Shown here piece after piece: positions 1-11,562 of a stretch of 64,000 nt of DNA (position 1 is its first letter; each line of letters begins with the position of its first letter). The notes under the pieces are model-generated. The model was not told the origin of the DNA. It made no database searches and saw nothing but the letters and a program-made list of their open reading frames with translations. The stretch comes from Orobanche coerulescens (taxonomy: Eukaryota > Streptophyta > Magnoliopsida > Lamiales > Orobanchaceae): positions 73,660,001-73,724,000 of the forward strand of contig CM065811.1 in NCBI GenBank assembly GCA_033398695.1, given 5' to 3'. The position numbers and the translations under genes are program-made.

Positions 1-67
1 AATATCAATAAAAGTATGATACAAAGGAATTTATTTTATTACCAAAATAAAATAAAAAAAGACTTAC

Positions 68-662
68 ATGCTCCTCGGGACGGTTCGGATATGTTTTCTG
101 AGTCATGTAGGCAAATGCGTCCAACGAATCAGAAGAAATGGCCTCGTGCGCAACTCTGGCTAACGACCGGGAACCTGCATCGTGATGGTCGATCAAGACC
201 GACGATTGGTCGTGTTGGTCAAGATAGTCGCCTTCAAAAAAATATTATTTAGAATCGAGTTTATATTTAGAATTAAAAAAAATAAAAACTGAAATATTAT
301 TTTTTTTATTAAATACTAGCAGTTTTTTTAATAAATAAAATACAATATTTTTTAATATTAATAATATTCCAGAATTTAAAAAAAATACCTGAAGTTCCGA
401 TTTTTTCTAATTTAAAAAAATCGGAACTTCAAGTATTTTTTAAATTCTGAAACATTAATTTAAAAAAAATCGAGTTTATATTTAGAATTCAAAAAAATAA
501 AAACTGAAAGAGAAAGAATGAAATGAGGGTATTTAAGTCATACCATGAACTCCGGGTCGCGAAAATGGGCGCGTAGCCACTTCCACTCGTACTCCCTGAA
601 CTTAAATTCTTCCGGGGTAGCCTCTCGGGTATCACCCCAGGCTTTCCAGAACATGTGCATCT
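68..662 (-). pseudogene. CACTA TNP1-like transposon protein, 3' exons
   Basis: Two exon-like blocks are readable on the minus strand. Block 662-544 encodes a Trp/Glu-rich stretch beginning MHMFWKAWGD and is followed by a GTATGA donor-like site. Block 231-68 follows an AG acceptor, encodes the motif GSRSLARV typical of the TNP1/Transposase_24 type of plant CACTA proteins, and ends at a GTAAGT donor. They continue the TNP1-like exons at 24,107-25,067, from which they are separated by the 23.3-kb retroelement complex inserted in an intron (TSD CAACA). The AT-rich stretch 232-540 between them looks intronic and has an imperfect inverted repeat near 370-460. The gene runs off the left edge. Family placement rests on the GSRS motif and the link to the other half; exon edges are by eye. 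Confidence 0.55.
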
Positions 663-690
663 CATTTTTTCAAGATTTGTACCTACAACA

Positions 691-2351
691 TGTAATATCC
701 GCAATTTTCGATTTTCGGTGAATTTCATTTTCGGACGGAGTCCGTTTTGACGACTCGCTCATGACCGTTTCGTCAGTTCGAGAATGATTAATTCTTCACT
801 TTTTGTCATCCGAGTTCGTTTTGGTATCATTTTGTTGAGTTCCGAGCTTTTTAGCGACTTTTCCGCACTTGAGTTCGATTCTTGCGAATCTCGTCAAATC
901 AATTGTTTTGAGTTTATAGCAAGTTCATTTAATGTTATTATTCATGTTGCGAGCTTTGGTTTGGTGTTTCGATTGCGTATCGTGATTTTCGGACGTTTTG
1001 GGCCATTTTCGTAATTTCCCAAAGTTTTGGGTAATTTCTTCCGTTGTCGAATTCCGAGCCTTCGGGTGGTCAGAATCGTGTGTTCTATTAGCTCTTAGAT
1101 TCGTATTTGCGATTTCTTCGTAACCGTCCCGATTCGTATTCAGTTCGGGTTCGGGTCGTTCGGACGTAATTTTCGGCCGTGTCGGGAGGGGCTGCCAGTG
1201 CGTGCAACACGGCCAAACGGCCTCGTGCGCCGTGTCTCGCGGGTCGGTCGCCAGATCGGCTGCCGAGACACGGCCGAGACACACGGCTATGCCGGGGCCG
1301 CTTTGCGCCGTGTCCGGCAGGCCTATTAATATGGCAGAACAGACGGGTTTTTCACCCATTTTATCACTCGTTTTCTTCCCTTCCGCGGCTGGAACTTGCT
1401 CAATCATGGAGGCATGTTGTTATACAATGAATCCATGAAGTTTTGAGGTTCATAACATCAATTTATCATCACGTATCATCCTTCAATCCAGCGAATCAAG
1501 GCAAGTTTTCTTAAAATCTAGTTTTGGGGATTTTGCTCGATTTGTCCGTTTAATTCGTTTTAACTCAGAATAGTGATGTATTTATGATTGTTAAACATTA
1601 TTATGACGAATTCCTTGCTGTTCCTCGGTTGAATCGCTGAGGATTTGTCGTTTTATTGAGTTTCTTATCGACGCCTTGAAGGTGTCCGATAAAATGTCAC
1701 AAAGAGGATTCGAGCGTTCTACGATTTTTCTTCCTCGTTCGTTCGTTAATTTATTGATGGTATGATGTTAGGGTCAGATTTCTCGCAAAGAATTCGAGTC
1801 GGAACCCTTCCGTTCGTTGTTTTCTTCAAGCTTTTCGATCGTGGGTGTATTCATTGTCTTCGCCGGAGAATCGTAGGTGTTCGAGGTGTCCCGACTGATC
1901 CGTGATTGTGGGAGTGTCCGGTATCGATTATCGAGGCAAGTATCTTGCCCATACATTACGTGTTTTGTGGATATTATGGTTGTTAATCGTCGATATGTGC
2001 TAAATAAATATTAATAACCATTTCTCAAAAGAATCAGAATATTTACCATCATGCTTTTTGTAAAGGTGACCCGTGTGTGTCGGGAATTAATGTGCTTAGT
2101 TGAATATGTGAGCTAGTGTCGAGTATAGAATCACCTTACTTTCTTGTGATGTCATTGCGTATGATTATGTCGTTGGTAAATGTAAAGTGTAATTCTTTTG
2201 TCAAATTATGTGCTTGGAGTCACGTGTTTATGGATGAATATGTGAGTTTGTGTGATATTAGTTGTGTCGTTCGGTGTTGTTGAAATCTTGTGCTTCCTTG
2301 TGAATCGTATCATTACTTGGTCATGAGTATATGTTGGATGAACTGGCCATT
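691..2351 (+). repeat. Truncated LTR (left copy)
   Basis: Corresponds to the first ~1.66 kb of the full LTRs at 4351 and 21122, starting TGTAATATCC. It breaks off after GGCCATT at 2351 and joins directly to internal sequence that begins at 19131 in the full element. The LTR 3' part, PBS and first ~515 bp of the internal region are therefore missing. The TATA box seen as TATAAATA in the other copies reads TATTAATA here (about 1324-1331). Confidence 0.88.
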
Positions 2352-2595
2352 ACTATAAGTTTTCAAAACACGAGTTTTGAACTCAAATGAGTTCTACAAA
2401 ATATACTCAAGACGTGATCCTTGCTTTTAACTTTTCGGTTTTGAATGACAATTGCCTTTTGATGGTTGCTCATGATGTGTTGTAATTATGTGAATCGATG
2501 GCTTTGGGATTCGAATATTGTTGTTGTTTAATTGTGACCTTCGATTCCAGTAATGTCGTATATATGTTCGTAATCATGTTACTAAAATAGAACCG

Positions 2596-2676
2596 TTAGC
2601 GCACGCTAAGTGTAAGGCTAGCGTGCGCTAAGGCAGCATGGGTAGCGCACGCTAAATATGTGTTGTAGCGAGCGTT
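2596..2676. repeat. TAGCGCACGCTA palindrome cluster (left copy)
   Basis: Three near-identical sites (TAGCGCACGCTA, its reverse complement TAGCGTGCGCTA, TAGCGCACGCTA) plus a degenerate one (TAGCGAGCGTTA) within about 80 bp. The same word occurs eight times near 63,567-63,861 in an otherwise different LTR. Confidence 0.85.
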
Positions 2677-4337
2677 AGTCAGTCTGGGCAGAGGCTATGG
2701 AACCGCATTATAGCCGTTAGGTCTAACTTTTGCGGCCAATCACCTGTAGTTGTATTCTCTACGTGGTGCCTAGTGATAACAACTGTTGTGCGTGAATGTG
2801 TGTTAAGACTTTTCGTATTGCTAGGTGATATTTGATTGTGTTTGATGAATTGATAAATTATGTCTGCTGCGAGTGTGTTCGAACAAGCTTTTCTAAAACT
2901 TTCATAAGTTTGTGCAAGTGCGGTTAGCCGGCGGCTTCGTATGAACTTTGGAAATTGTTTGAAATTTGCGAGCCGGCCTAGGATTCTCAAATAAAACCTC
3001 GACGGTATTTGAAAGAGTTGTTTTAAAGTACCTTGAACATTTTGTAAAATTTTTACCGTCGTTGATGTTTGTGAAGTGTTGGGAGAATTTTCGAAAATGA
3101 TTTTAACATATTGTTGCATTTTCAAATAATTCGAGTGAATGATTTTCAAAATCTTTCACACCATAAAAATATTTTATTTCAAAAACCAATGCGATTTTTA
3201 TTTTCAAAAATATATAGTGAAAGATGAGAAATCTCACTCGATGTAAAGTTCAAACTCGGATTCGGAAATGTTAGAGTATGTAAGAATGATTTGATGATCT
3301 TGCATGGTTAACTTGTTAGTTGTTGACGGCGATGATGATACGTAGAGGCATGATGACTTCAAATGATTTCAAATGAGACGGTTAAAGTATGTTGTTTGCA
3401 AGTTTTGATGAAACAACCCGAGGTACCAAAAGTACTTTTAAAGTTTATTTTAAATAGATATACAAATCCAAGGATTTTCAAAAGATTTTCTTTAAAAGGA
3501 TACCTCGTGGATTTTCTTTTCAAGTTGTTATTGGTTGCCTCATGTGATATGTCGTGCTGAGTTGGTACCTTAATATAATATTTTGCGAAGTTGTGCAATC
3601 GTATTGAGTGGGAATCCGCTTAGTATGCCGATGGGCAGAGGACGCAGTCGTGACCACGATACTAATGGCCATGAAGATAGGATGTGGCCCAAGAGGATAT
3701 GGTCGGGAAGGTTGCTATTCCAGCACTTCGTTCTCGTTGTTTAGGTTTCGGGACGAAACCTCTTTTAAAGGTGATATGATGTAATACCCGCATTTTTCTT
3801 TCTTTCTCTTCTGTTTCGTCCAATCGTATCGACTCGACTGTGTTCGTTGATGCTTCTGACCTAGTGTTGTTTCTCACCTTTGTCATTCGAGCGAGTTCTG
3901 ATATTGTCCCAAATTGAGCTATATATCGTTGTGACCTTTTCAAGTTCGGAAAATTAGTCTCGTTTTCGATCTTCCAACCCTTGGGCGGTGGAATTCCGTA
4001 TTTGTTCAGCGATTGGCTCGCGTTTTGATTGATGTACCGTTGGGTCGGTCAATAGTATTGATTCTCGTCCGTTGTGTTTTGTGATTGTTCGGATAATTGA
4101 CTTGATTGTATTATCCATTTGATGACGCTTGTCACTTGTTGGTTTTGTTATATCCCTAACGGCGACGTTGTGTTGGTCGTCGTGGAGCGTGTTTTCACGC
4201 CGTATATTCCTTTGCGTTGCTTGTAACGTTTCGCCGATGGGCGTAAGTTACGCGTTTCCTTGCGTATCTCGTTGAGTTTTCCTGGCGCGATATTGCTTCT
4301 CCCTACTTGTTTTAAGTTTCGGGACGAAACTTCTTTT

Positions 4338-4350
4338 AAGGAGGGTAGAA
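4338..4350 (+). other. Polypurine tract of outer element
   Basis: Purine-rich AAGGAGGGTAGAA lies immediately before the LTR start TGTAATATTC. The same string precedes the right LTR at 21109-21121. This is the expected position of the plus-strand primer. Confidence 0.8.
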
Positions 4351-4990
4351 TGTAATATTCGCAATTTTCGATTTTCGGTGAATTTCATTTTTGGACGGAG
4401 TCCGTTTTGACGACTCGCTCATGACCGTTTCGTCATTTCGAGAATGATTAATTCTGCACTTTTTGTCATCCGAGTTCGTTTTGGTATCATTTTGTTGAGT
4501 TCCGAGCTTTTTAGCGACTTTTCCGCACTTGAGTTCGATTCTTGCGAATCTCGTCCGAAACTGTTGTTTCGAGTTTCTCGCAAGTTCATTTAATGTTATT
4601 ATTCATGTTGCGAGCTTTGGTTTGGTGTTTCGATTGCGTATCGTGATTTTCGGACGTTTTGGGCCATTTTCGTAATTTCCCAAAGTTTTGGGTAATTTCT
4701 TCCGTTGTCGAATTCCGAGCTTTCGGGTGGTCAGAATCGTGTGTTCTATTAGCTCTTAGATTCGTCTTTGCGAGTACTTCAGAATCAGAATTTCGATTCT
4801 TATTCGTTCGGGTTTCGGGTCGTTCGGACGTAATTTTCGCCGCTTGAGGGGCTGCCAGTTCGTGCAACACGGCCTCAAACGGCCTGCCAGGCGCCGTGTC
4901 TCGCGCTGGTCGGCCAGATCGCAGCTGCCGAGACACGGCCGAGACACACGGCGCTGCCTCGGGCCGCTTTGTCGCGCCAGTCCGGCAGCC

Positions 4991-4998
4991 TATAAATA
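4991..4998 (+). promoter_or_regulatory. LTR TATA box (middle LTR)
   Basis: TATAAATA directly follows a GC-rich block of repeated GACACGG/GCCGTGT words (about 4868-4980). The right LTR has the same arrangement at 21762-21769. The Pol II start for the retroelement RNA is expected roughly 30 bp downstream; that position is inferred. Confidence 0.7.
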
Positions 4999-6109
4999 TG
5001 GCGTAATGCAGACGGGTTTTTCACCCATTTTATCACTCGTTTTCTTCCCTTCCGCGGGAACTTGCTCAATCATGGAGGCATGTTGTTATACAATGAATCC
5101 ATGAAGTTTTGAGGTTCATAACATCAATTGATCATCACGTATCATCCTTCAATCCAGCGAATCAAGGCAAGTTTTCTTAAAATCTAGTTTTGGGGATTTT
5201 GCTCGATTTGTCCGTTTAATTCGCTTTTAACTCGAATAGTGATGTATTTATGATTGTTAAACATTATTATGACGAATTCCTTGCTGTTCCTCGGTTGAAT
5301 CGCCGAGGATTTGTCGTTTTATTGAGTTTCTTATCGACGCCTTGAAGGTGTCCGATAAAATGTCACAAAGAGGATTCGAGCGTTCTACGATTATTCTTCC
5401 TCGTTCGTTCGTTAATTTATTGATGGTATGATGTTAGGTCAGATTTCTCGCAAAGAATTCGAGTCGGAACCCTTCCGTTCGTTGTTTTCTTCAAGCTTTT
5501 CGATCGTGGGTGTATTCATTGTCTTCGCCGGAGAATCGTAGGTGTTCGAGGTGTCCCGACTGATCCGTGATTGTGGGAGTGTCCGGTATCGATTATCGAG
5601 GCAAGTATCTTGCCCATACATTACGTGTTTTGTGGATATTATGGTTGTTAATCGTCGATATGTGCTAAATAAATATTAATAACCATTTCTCAAAAGAATC
5701 AGAATATTTACCATCATGCTTTTTGTAAAGGTGACCCATGTGTGTCGGGAATTAATGTGCTTAGTTGAATATGTGAGCTAGTGTCGAGTATAGAATCACC
5801 TTACTTTCTTGTGATGTCATTGCGTATGATTATGTCGTTGGTAAATGTAAAGTGTAATTCTTTTGTCAAATTATGTGCTTGGAGTCACGTGTTTATGGAT
5901 GAATATGTGAGTTTGTGTGATATTAGTTGTGTCGTTCGGTGCTGTTGAAATCTTGTGCTTCCTTGTGAATCGTATCATTACTTGGTCGTGAGTATATGTT
6001 GGATGAACTGGCCATTCTAGTAAGGTACCTCGACTATATATACTGTGATTGACCTTCGAGGCTTGTGGTTTGCAACTGTGATTTTGGAACGTGTGTGTGT
6101 TGTTCCTTC

Positions 6110-6317
6110 CACCAGGTGTGTCCGACGGGATGTCCGGGGTCGAGCATTAAGGGGTACGGCCACGGAAGTGGACTTGGGTGCGTGTGTGGATGAACTTCCA
6201 CCGGAGTGTCCGACGGGATGTCCGGGGTCGATACTAAGGGGTACGGCCGCGAAGTGGTTTCCCACCCGGAGTGTCCGACGGGATGTCCGGGGTCGATACT
6301 AAGGGGTACGGCCGCGG
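6110..6317. repeat. Minisatellite in middle LTR
   Basis: About three units of a ~64-80-bp repeat sharing GTGTCCGACGGGATGTC and AAGGGGTACGGCC. The same block recurs in the right LTR (22880-23094) and in the solo LTR (36957-37125, 38277-38493), with unit-to-unit differences. Confidence 0.8.
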
Positions 6318-6883
6318 GTTACCAGTTGTGGTTTTCATCTTGAGGATGACGTTGATGTTTTCGTTAATTGTGATATTGTCCGGAGTATCACAATGCTTTG
6401 TGCTTGGGGTCGAGAGACATTATATATCGAGTCTTGGTGCTTGGCTAGAATGGCATAAGATTAATGTGTTATGTGTAATGTGTCCTTGTAAGTGAATTGA
6501 AGTGGATGATCGGGTCGTGGACCCTGTGTTTTGTGACCGGAATGGTTGGGTCGTGGACCCCGTGTTTTGTTAAACGGATTTGTATTTTGAAAAAATGAAC
6601 TTTGGGGTTGTGACCCTAAATGGCTTTCGAGGAATTAAGAACATTTTCAATTTTTGATGTTTTCAAAACTCCCGAGATTTGGAAATATTTTCAAAGTGCT
6701 TACTTACTTCGTTTCTACTTTCAAGACTTGAACTATTTTTAACTAAATATACCTCGGGAAGTCTTTCGTTGTATTCTCAGAATGTGTTGTGTATGGCTCG
6801 TATTTGCACTTTATACTTGCACTAGCGAAACAGTGGAGTTTTGCTAACCCCCGAGTAATCGGGGGGTGGATATCTGTATTGTG

Positions 6884-8047
6884 TGTTGTGTCAAGAATTA
6901 ACACCTTCCGACCGGCGATCGACTAGGAGGACGGGCGATCGAGTCACTGCCGAGCGGCCAAGTCAGTTCTGCCGATCAGCAACCTGGCGACCGAGCCTTA
7001 GCCCAGCGGACAAGCTACATCGACCGACTGAAGGCCCCAGGACCAGTCCCGATGCCGAGCGATCGACCTCAAGACGATCGCCTCTCAGTACTCGGCGATC
7101 GACCCTGGCGACCTGCGAACGGACGATCTCCTCTCGGCATCTTGCCGACCTACCCTTGGTGACCGACTATTGGCGACCTCCAGCCACTGGCCGATGACGA
7201 CCTCGGGTGATCAGCCAGGGACGACCGCTCATGTCGATCACCACCGACGGACTCCCAGTCGGCAAAGACCGAACCTCAAGACTGGCACCACGTGCAAAGG
7301 CTGAGACAAGATCCGCGAATCTCGGGCCATTGACCAAAGCCTGACAGATTCCCTCCACCAGCCGACAGGCCGCCGAAAGCTTGTCAGTAGGGCCACATGT
7401 TGACTGACTCCGGACACGTGATGGCTCCTTATTGGACCGCCCAAGCTGTGCCAGCCCCTTCCTTGGACTTTAGCCCGACAGCCAGCATCTTCTTTGGACT
7501 TTAGCCCAACAGCCCAGGGGATCGCCCCATTAAAGTATTGGCCGGCAGGCGATCGGCAGAATATTAAAATGGCCGGCAGGCGATCGGCCACTACAGGACA
7601 GGACCCGGCTGCCTCTATATAAACGAAGCCCCCTGCATTTGTAAACTCTCTCTGCACTCTCTGACATTCTTGCAATACATACGCAATACAGGAGCAAACA
7701 TCAAGCACTTGGCTAACATCCAACTCTTGGCAACAGCTCTCTTTCGGTCTCACTTCTCCCGGCCTTTTCTCCTCGAGCAGATTATCGGCGGGACGAAGAA
7801 CACCAAGCTTCGCTCAAGAGCCGGATTAACAGAGTCTTTTTACACTCATTGTATTTAGATTTCTCTCATTAATACTTGTATCCACGAATATTCGTATTAA
7901 TAACATCTCGCGAGAGCATTCAAGCCCGGGCCTAACAAACCCGGCAAATCTTGTTTTATTTATCTTCTCTCGGAAGTGCTCCCGCATTTGTTTGTTGTCC
8001 GTCTTCCAGCATTATTAATCTTCGGATAAATATTTTGGGCAACAACA
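6884..8047 (+). repeat. Inner-array LTR 1
   Basis: 1,164 bp, TG...CA ends. U3 is rich in CGATCG and GCGATCGRCC words. The TATA box TATATAAA is at 7616-7623, followed by CT-rich leader. Nearly identical to LTR 4. Confidence 0.9.
7616..7623 (+). promoter_or_regulatory. TATA box of inner-array LTR 1
   Basis: TATATAAACG after a GC-rich block with repeated CGATCG words and before a CT-rich leader. The same box occurs in the three other LTRs. Confidence 0.7.
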
Positions 8048-8049
8048 AT

Positions 8050-8068
8050 TGGCGCTAGAGGATGGGGC
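8050..8068 (+). other. Primer-binding site of inner element
   Basis: TGGCGCTAGAGGATGGGGC starts two bases after the LTR end and recurs in variant form at 11436 and 14829. Position and TGG start fit a tRNA primer site different from the initiator-Met type of the outer element. I cannot name the tRNA with confidence. Confidence 0.65.
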
Positions 8069-8176
8069 ATCCAACCCTCGATTTTTTACACCTACCGTCC
8101 CGAAGAACACTCACTGTTCTCGGGGAAGATACTTGAAGTGACACTTACTGCACTTCAAAGAAATCCTTCAGAAAAC

Positions 8177-9473
8177 ATGTCTTCCGCCTCCGCGTCGAAG
8201 GAAGCCGCCGCCCGGCTGCACCCTGGGCCTGGCCCCACCCGAGCCGCACTCGATGGTGGAAGGTAGCCGCCGCGGCCGGAGGCGCGACCACGCCCCGGGA
8301 AGGCGGCCCGAGCCTCTCGCTCGATCGGTTCGAACCAAGGAACAGATCGAAGGCCCTGGCCGCCCTTCAGAGCGACAGAGTGCACTCGACGCGCCTCCAG
8401 CCTATCACCCTCGGTCTCCCGCCGAAGATCAAGCGGAAGCTTAAGGCACTACCGCCGAGCAAGCGCCAGAGGCTCTCGCCCGCAAGAAGAGGCGCTGGCA
8501 ATGGGCACGTCCTCGTCTTCGATCGCCCGGCACTCCGACACGCGACCGGGCGATCCGGCCTCGGCCTACGAGACGACGGAGTTGGTGTCCGTCACTGTGA
8601 GCTCGGCCTACCCGGCTCCCACAAGGCGATCCAGCCCGCCCGGCTCCCGCCGCCAAATTCCCGAGGTCGGCGGCAGCTGGGCCCGGAGGTCGGTACACGA
8701 TCGCCTCGGCCCCGCTCCCAAAGCCGATCCGCAGCGGCCGAGCCGCGCGATCGCCGCAATGCAACGTCGATCGACGACATGAAGGCGCTCCGCAATCCGG
8801 CAAAGCGCGTGAGGACGATCGCCTCGCCGAGCGAGCCGCTCGCGATCGACATCGAGCTCGCCCGGCGCAAGACACGATCGCCCTCCTAAGACACCCGTAC
8901 TGTGGACGATCGGACCCCCAAGCACACCCGCACAAGTTCAACATCTACATGACCGGGTGTGGGGCATCGACGCGACAGTGCCGAATGTTCCTCCGACCTT
9001 TGGACGACCTCGCCCACCGGTGGTACACTTCATTGCCACCTCGGTCCATTGGCTCCTTTAACGAGCTGGCGCACGTCTTCACGGAACACTTCGCCACCAG
9101 GGTCGCCCGGCCTGAAGGTCGCCATCGCATGATGCAAATCAGGCAAGGAGAACAGGAGTCCGACTCGGACTACATCGACCGGGTTGACGAGATCATCCTC
9201 AACGGCGAGCCCGTAAGCGATGAGACCGCCCTCTACGCTATCCTAGGAGGTTTTCAGGGTTTCTCGCCTATGTTCAGGCATCTCACGAAGACCCTGCCGA
9301 CGACCTACGCAGCCTTCCGGGCTAGAGCCGCAGATTTCCTGTCCAGGCAAAGGCTTCTTCTCAGCCTAGGAGTAGATCGGTCGGCGCCCGTACGACGACC
9401 TCCAGTCTTCCAGCCCGATCGCTACTACCCAGCAGAGCCGGAGGACTCGATCACCGCCTACAGTCCATTCTAA
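8177..9473 (+). pseudogene. Tat-like gag, unit 1 (frameshifted)
   Basis: Starts at an ATG after the leader (MSSASASKEA) and should read through to the TAA at 9471. The N-terminal two-thirds is scattered over frames by small indels in GC-rich DNA. The C-terminal part is open from 8949, carrying the gag core (WYTSLPPRSIGSF, then MQIRQGEQESDSDYIDRV). Compared with unit 3, losses cluster at CAG/CTG and CCGG-rich spots, so some breaks could be sequence error. Confidence 0.75.
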
Positions 9474-10296
9474 CATGAGTGACTAGCCGCCGCCCGATCG
9501 CCAATTTCGACCTACGAATAAAGCGATCGGCCGCCGAGCGACGATCGCGCCTTCCGCCAGATCGCAACATCATCAAGAACCCGGTGGACACGATCGCCAT
9601 CTACACCCAAAGATATAACATGACGGACTAAGGCATAAGATCGCCTCACCGCGCATCATAAAGCCATGGCCCCGCGATGGATGGAACCGGGCCGCCCGGC
9701 CATGCAAGGTCCCTTTTCGGCCGAGATCGCCCGCCCTTCGTTTAAATACGAGGCCGGCGTAGTCGGAGGGCCCTCCAACATTAAATCAGTGGACTCATTC
9801 CACAACCCCGTCTCAACGTACACCGTCGAGGTCGGCCATCTCCATGGCTGGCCGAGGTGGAAGCAGAGCTAACAAGCCGCGGGCGTGGAGTTGATTCATC
9901 CGACGCTGCCCCGCGCAAGGACTCCTCTAGACCGAGACCGCACGCCTTTCGTTTAAAAACAAGGCGAGGCGCAGCCTAACAGAGGACCCTCATAATAAAG
10001 TGAGTCACGAGGCACTCATTGTCTTTGTGCACCAAGACACGGTCATGGGGTCGGTCCATCGATCTCCGCGACTGTGCACGATTCCTCAAACAGGCGAAAC
10101 CACCAAGTTTCCATGGGGGATCGGCCAATGTTGTTTTTTGCAGGTACAAGACCGAAAGATAGCTAAGCCAATCGACTATGATAGCCCAAGTCCGAGTCCT
10201 AAGTCAGCTCAGATCACCCGTCCTCATCCATACACGATCACCAGCAAGAACCACCTCGCCCCATGTCTTCAACATAGGAGCAAGCTGGGGGGCAAT
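9474..10296 (+). other. Non-coding 3' internal segment of unit 1
   Basis: No pol domain. It contains two related blocks with CTTCGTTTAAATACGAGGC and CTTTCGTTTAAAAACAAGGC (about 9737 and 9946), and ends AGCTGGGGGGCAAT, a PPT, before LTR 2. The equivalents at 12867-13687 and 16263-17081 are near-identical. Confidence 0.75.
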
Positions 10297-11433
10297 TGTT
10301 GTGTCAAGAATTAACACCTTCCGACCGGCGATCGACTAGGAGGACGGGCGATCGAGTCACTGCCGAGCGGCCAAGTCAGTTCTGCCGATCAGCAACCTGG
10401 CGACCGAGCCTTAGCCCAGCGGACAAGCTACATCGACCGATCAAGGCCCTGTGACCGGGCCCCGATGCCGAGCGATCGACCTCAAGACGATCGCCTCAAG
10501 ATTTCGGCGATCGACTCGCGACTGCGAACGGACGATCTCCTCTCGGCATCTTGCCGACCTACCCTTGGTGACCGACTATTGGCGACCTCCACCATCGGCC
10601 GATGACGACCTCGGTGATCGCCAGGGACGACCGCTCATGTCGATCACCACCGACGGACTCCCAATCGGCAAAGACCGAACCTCAAGATCGGCACCACGTG
10701 CAAAGGCCGAGACAAGATCCGCGAATCTCGGGCCATTGACCAAAGCTCGACAGATTCCTCCACCACCCGACAAAGCCGAAAGCTTGTCGGTAGGGCCACA
10801 TGTTGATCGACTCGGACACGTGATGGCTCCTTATCGACCGCCTAAGCCGTGCAGCCTCTTCCTTGGACTTTAGCCCGACAAACAAGATCTTCTTTGGACT
10901 TTAGCCCAAGCCCTGTGGATCGCCCCATTAAAGTATTGGCGTGAGCGATAGCGAGAATATTAAAATGGCCGGCAGCGATCGGCCACTACAGACAGACCCG
11001 CCGCTCTATATAAACGAAGCCCCCGCATTTGTAAACTCTCTCTCGCACTCTCTCGACATTCTTGCAATACATACGCACACAGAGCAAACATCAAGCACTT
11101 GGCTAACATCCAACTCTTGGCAACACTCTCTTTCGTCTCACTTCTCCTACTTTTCTCCTCGAGCAGATTATCGGCGGGACGAAGAACACCAAGCTTCGCT
11201 CAAGAGCCGGATTAACAGAGTCTTTTTACACTCATTGTATTTAGATTTCTCTCATTAATACTTGTATCCACGAATATTCGTATTAATAACATCTCGCGAG
11301 AGCATTCAAGCCCGGGCCTAACAAACCCGGCAAATCTTGTTTTATTTATCTTCTCTCGTAAGTGCTCCCGCATTTGTTTGTTGTCCGTCTTCCAGCATTA
11401 TTAATCTTCGGATAAATATTTTGGGCAACAACA
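10297..11433 (+). repeat. Inner-array LTR 2
   Basis: 1,137 bp, TG...CA. Relative to LTRs 1 and 4 it lacks many CAG/CTG words: GACTGGC reads GATCGGC, GCCTGAC reads GCTCGAC, ACAGGACAGG reads ACAGACAG. It is shorter by 27 bp, mainly at such places. Confidence 0.9.
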
Positions 11434-11562
11434 ATTGGCGCTAGAAGAAGGGGCATCCAACGCTCGATTTTTTACACCTACCGTCCCGAAGAACACTCAC
11501 TGTTCTCGGGGCAGATACTTGAAGTGACACTTACTGCACTTCAAAGAAATCCTTCAGAAAAC

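Larger units (their letters stand above)
2352..4350 (+). repeat. Internal region of the outer LTR element (3' part)
   Basis: Closely matches 19131-21121. Non-coding: no gag, protease, reverse transcriptase or integrase motif in any frame. It holds a cluster of the palindrome TAGCGCACGCTA (2596-2676). Near 3750-3790 a first GGGACGAAACCTCTTTTAA stretch is followed by TGTAATACCC, resembling a second PPT and LTR start. The true PPT (AAGGAGGGTAGAA) abuts the LTR at 4351. Confidence 0.85.
4351..6883 (+). repeat. Middle LTR of outer element, 5' portion
   Basis: Full-length LTR split by the inner array at 6884. The remaining 3' part is 18251-18615, and the TTGTG at 6879-6883 is duplicated after the insert. 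Joined length is about 2.9 kb, like the right LTR (2,902 bp). It contains a GC-rich U3 block with GACACGG/CCGTGTC repeats, a TATAAATA box at 4991-4998 and a ~64-bp minisatellite near 6110-6317. Short ORFs inside have no recognisable product. Confidence 0.9.

Noticed and set aside
925..1438. Overlapping ORFs of 60-160 codons in the LTR U3
   Set aside because: They sit in GC-rich LTR promoter DNA, overlap in several frames and strands, change between LTR copies and match no domain.
8253..8944. Several long ORFs on both strands in gag unit 1
   Set aside because: Shadows of the high-GC gag gene; only the frames that align with the open copy at 15021-16262 are meaningful.
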